Source: Dongia sedimenti
GTDB lineage: Bacteria > Pseudomonadota > Alphaproteobacteria > Dongiales > Dongiaceae
NCBI GenBank assembly: GCA_030715195.1
Contig: JAUYVI010000007.1
Span: 433,309-497,308, forward strand
DNA length: 64,000 nt
Reading direction: 5' to 3'
Shown here: positions 61,727 through 64,000 of the stretch, piece by piece
How the letters are laid out: each line of letters begins with the position of its first letter
How positions within the stretch are numbered: position 1 is the first letter of the stretch
The notes under the pieces: generated by a model
The model's database searches: none
Told to the model about the DNA's origin: nothing
What the model saw: the letters and a program-made list of their open reading frames with translations, nothing else
Made by a program: the position numbers and the translations under genes

Positions 61727-63436
61727 TCAGAGATCGCGCGCCAGGCGGAATCCGACATTGGTGTTGCGGTCGCCGGCCGCCATCATGTCGCGGCTGGCGA
61801 AGCGGCTGTCCCAGACGTTGTCGATATAGGAACTGCCGCGCAGGACGCGCTTCGCGCAGCTGTCCTCCTCCCAGGCGCTGCCGTCGGTCGGGGCGCCCTG
61901 ATAGGTTTCGTGAGAGCAATCCTCGACCCATTCCCACACATTGCCGATCATTCCCTTGAGGCCGAACCCGTTGGCGGGAAAGGCATCGACTGGGCCGGTC
62001 TCGGCGAAACTATCACTGCAGGGCAGGAGATCATCGTTGATCGGGTATTTGGCTTTTCCGGCCTTGTCGAAAACGTTCGCAATCTTGCAGCCGTTGACCG
62101 AGGCCGAGTCCTCGCCCCAGATCCACGTGGTCTTCTTCGCGCCGCGTGCGGCATAGTCGCGCTCGGCTTCGGTTGGCAGGCGATAATGCTTGCCCGTCTT
62201 GCCGCTGAGCCATTCGGCATAGTCGTGCGCATCGGACCAGCTGACGCAGACCACGGGATGGTTGCCCTCCTGCTTGATGCCCGGATGCAGGAAGTCGGCG
62301 TTGTCGTCGTACTTGCCGTCGCCGCCGTCCGGGAGATAGCAGCCCTTCTCCGGGGCGCGCTGGGTGTCCTTGATAAAGGCGGCGAACTGATCGCGGGTGA
62401 CCTCGGTCGCCATCAAGGCGAACGGCTTGGCTATCGTCACTTTCAACTGCGGCTTCTCGGCAGCCCGCCCGGCTTCGTCGTTGGCGGGGGAACCCATAGT
62501 GAAGCTGCCGGCCGGGATCGAGACCAGTTCGGGGCAATCCGGGCAGTCGCGGAACGCCTTGCCCGGCGCCATGGCCGGTTCCGGCGTGCGGCTGGTGCTG
62601 CCGCCTTGCGCTGCCGGCTGGGTCGCGGGCGCCGGTGCAGCCGCGGTCTGCTGAGCCGGCGCGGAACCGTCCGGCCGCTTGAAGTAGAACTCGCCGGTCA
62701 GGGACGAGGCGTCCCACGGCACCTGATCCTCGCCGGTCGCGGCCATGACATCGACGCGGACCTGGCGGAACAGCTGCTCCAGGGGCACGCGATCGTTCTC
62801 GATCGCCTTGGCCAGGGCGGCGGAATAGGGGCTGTTCGTGCCCTTGCCGTCGACCGCGGTGGCGCCTGGCGCCGTGGAATAGGCGAGGAAGCTGCCCTTC
62901 GGCGCATCCATGCGCGCCAGGCCCTTGTCGGCCGAGCGTTTGCCGGCCGGCAGCGGGTTGTTGCGGCAGGCGTCGAGGATGATGATGTTCATGCGGTTTC
63001 CGGCGAACTCCATCTGCTGGAGCACCCAGTCTGCGTTCACCGCCTCCATATCGACGTCGGCGGCGGTCTCAATGCTGGCGCCGGTCGGAATAAGGTAGTT
63101 GGCACCGTCCACCTGGACCCCATGCCCGGCATAATAGAAGAGGCCGACCGCATCGGCGCCGGCCGCGCTGAGCTTGTTGCCGAAATCGGAAAACGCCCGT
63201 TTCATCTGCTTCTGATCGGCGTCGAGCACGGTCATGACCTCGAAGCCGGCACTTTTCAGGGCCTTGGAGACCAGGCGCGCGTCATTGGGGGGATTCGGAA
63301 GCTTGCTGAAGCTCGACCCGTAATTGCCGTTGCCGATCACCAGGGCGTAGCGCGGCTCCGCCGCCGCCGGATGACCCCAAGCCAGCAGGCAAAACAGTAA
63401 GGAGAGAACGCCCCAAAGCCTCACGACCAACCTCAC
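61727..63436 (-). CDS. Exported caspase-like (orthocaspase) plus SUMF1 fusion protein
   Basis: 569 aa. Signal peptide LWGVLSLLFCLLAWGHPAAA. Residues 27-250 are a caspase p20-like domain: RYALVIGNGNYGSSFSKLPN, LFYYAGHGVQVDG with catalytic His105 and IILDACRNNPLPAG with Cys157, so the dyad is intact. A Pro/Ala/Gln linker (257-290) leads to a formylglycine-generating-enzyme-like SUMF1 domain: VSIPAGSFTMGSP, HPVVCVSWSDAHDYAEWLSG, YRLPTEAERDYAARG, GNVWEWVED and VLRGSSYID, ending VGFRLARDL. Periplasmic. Known architecture in alphaproteobacteria, without established substrate. Confidence 0.93.
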   Translation of the reverse strand: MRLVVRLWGVLSLLFCLLAWGHPAAAEPRYALVIGNGNYGSSFSKLPNPPNDARLVSKALKSAGFEVMTVLDADQKQMKRAFSDFGNKLSAAGADAVGLFYYAGHGVQVDGANYLIPTGASIETAADVDMEAVNADWVLQQMEFAGNRMNIIILDACRNNPLPAGKRSADKGLARMDAPKGSFLAYSTAPGATAVDGKGTNSPYSAALAKAIENDRVPLEQLFRQVRVDVMAATGEDQVPWDASSLTGEFYFKRPDGSAPAQQTAAAPAPATQPAAQGGSTSRTPEPAMAPGKAFRDCPDCPELVSIPAGSFTMGSPANDEAGRAAEKPQLKVTIAKPFALMATEVTRDQFAAFIKDTQRAPEKGCYLPDGGDGKYDDNADFLHPGIKQEGNHPVVCVSWSDAHDYAEWLSGKTGKHYRLPTEAERDYAARGAKKTTWIWGEDSASVNGCKIANVFDKAGKAKYPINDDLLPCSDSFAETGPVDAFPANGFGLKGMIGNVWEWVEDCSHETYQGAPTDGSAWEEDSCAKRVLRGSSYIDNVWDSRFASRDMMAAGDRNTNVGFRLARDL

Positions 63437-63920
63437 CCAGCCAGACCTGCGCGGAATCGAGGCTATGACCCGCTTCCTCTTGGGACAAGTTTAACTATAA
63501 TCGCAACCTCACATCCCGCAGGCAGGATCGGCGGTTCTGCGAGCTCGGCTCCGGGATCCGAGTACTGGAATGGCTGGGGGTACAGATTCGCAAGACTCGG
63601 ATTAAGCCCCTGATTAATCTTGCAAATTAACCTCTGCGCTTTTCCTTGACGCCCCTGGATCGAATCAATATATTCCGCGCGCCTTTGAGGGGGCAGGTGG
63701 TAGTTCCAATCGTCCTTCGGGACGCAACGAACTAGACGATGCTCCCCCCTACAAAGCATTGAAATTACATAGCTCTCTCGATTTGAGGGCGGGCATACAA
63801 AGAGACCGCGTCGAGGCCGTGACCCGATAGGGCCGAACCTCGATGGGGTCGTTTCGCGTATCGCTGTTTGCAAAAGCGCCTGATGGACACGGTCCGGACG
63901 CGCAGAGGTGAGGACTTAGA
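63437..63920. other. Gene-free region holding the rpsL leader
   Basis: No convincing coding frame on either strand. It contains the rpsL promoter at 63646-63674 and then about 240 bases of leader up to the rpsL ATG. The long leader could hold attenuation or translational control of the str operon, but I cannot identify a specific structure. The left part (63437-63600) shows nothing. Confidence 0.6.
63646..63674 (+). promoter_or_regulatory. Strong sigma-70 promoter of the rpsL (str) operon
   Basis: TTGACG (63646-63651) and TATATT (63669-63674) with an ideal 17-base spacer, in a locally AT-rich stretch. Transcription would start near 63681 and give a leader of about 240 bases before rpsL. Confidence 0.75.
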
Positions 63921-64000
63921 ATGCCGACGATCAACCAGTTGATCCGTAAGCCGCGCGCGCCGCTGGTTACGCGCAACAAGGTGCCAGCTCTCCAGGCGAA
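63921..64000 (+). CDS. rpsL: 30S ribosomal protein S12, 5' part
   Basis: The window ends after 26 codons. ATG 63921 follows a GAGGTGAGGAC ribosome site, and the start MPTINQLIRKPRAPLVTRNK followed by VPALQA is that of ribosomal protein S12, which sits at the decoding centre. It normally opens the rpsL-rpsG-fusA-tuf operon, which would lie outside the window. Confidence 0.96.
   Translation, partial: MPTINQLIRKPRAPLVTRNKVPALQA

Noticed and set aside
63463..63873. Minus-strand frame upstream of rpsL
   Set aside because: No ribosome site or recognisable domain, and it covers the rpsL promoter and leader.

Overview
The window is high-G+C DNA from an alphaproteobacterium, most likely Rhodospirillales-like. 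The evidence is the rpoZ-RSH pair, the run acpS-lepB-rnc-era-recO-parC, sigma-1.1, DUF465 and DUF983 proteins of alphaproteobacterial type, and the first codons of rpsL at the right edge. No rRNA, tRNA, CRISPR array or intact insertion sequence was recognised.

Layout. 0.4-9.4 kb: a CHASE4-PAS histidine kinase, a GST-fold protein, a DHA2-type MFS pump, a small cupin, DUF983 and DUF465 proteins, a dihydroorotase, an AcuI-type reductase and an HTH/S24-type regulator with a probable autoregulatory operator. 9.6-16 kb: small envelope proteins, an M23 peptidase-bactofilin pair, and an Slt transglycosylase followed by a threonine dehydratase carrying an N-terminal sigma-70 region 1.1 domain. 16-35 kb: housekeeping genes dapA, smpB, ridA, a family-5 uracil-DNA glycosylase, a NYN protein, folK, rpoZ, the (p)ppGpp synthetase/hydrolase, an aldo/keto reductase, acpS, a GIY-YIG gene, crcB behind a fluoride riboswitch, lepB, rnc, era, recO and parC.

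35-43.4 kb is the accessory, scarred part. It holds several palindromic repeats, a frameshifted and an intact PEP-CTERM-type protein, a 76-bp duplicate scrap of the latter, a decayed copy of the 3' end of parC, and a visibly lower-G+C block of three genes (one-TM protein, DUF2971-like protein, wHTH plus nucleoside-deoxyribosyltransferase-like protein) that looks like a candidate defence cassette. After it come a secreted but N-terminally truncated hydrolase and a two-gene module of small proteins bracketed by 66-bp stem-loop direct repeats.

43.4-64 kb is ordinary chromosome again: a GFA protein, cspA, alpha/beta and serine hydrolases, an NTF2-flavin monooxygenase fusion, a phospholipase D-family lipoprotein, paralogous small lipoproteins, a CheY-like regulator, a ChaC protein, a very large Cache-HAMP-GAF-HD-GYP protein, an M19 dipeptidase divergent from an MFS carrier, a PAS_5 protein, a C69-type hydrolase lacking the usual N-terminal cysteine, and an exported caspase-SUMF1 fusion. 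The window ends in the promoter, leader and first 26 codons of rpsL.

The most unusual items are the sigma-1.1/threonine dehydratase fusion, the low-G+C three-gene cassette inside a duplication graveyard, the repeat-flanked small-protein pair, and the palindromic repeat that supplies the start codon of a GIY-YIG gene.
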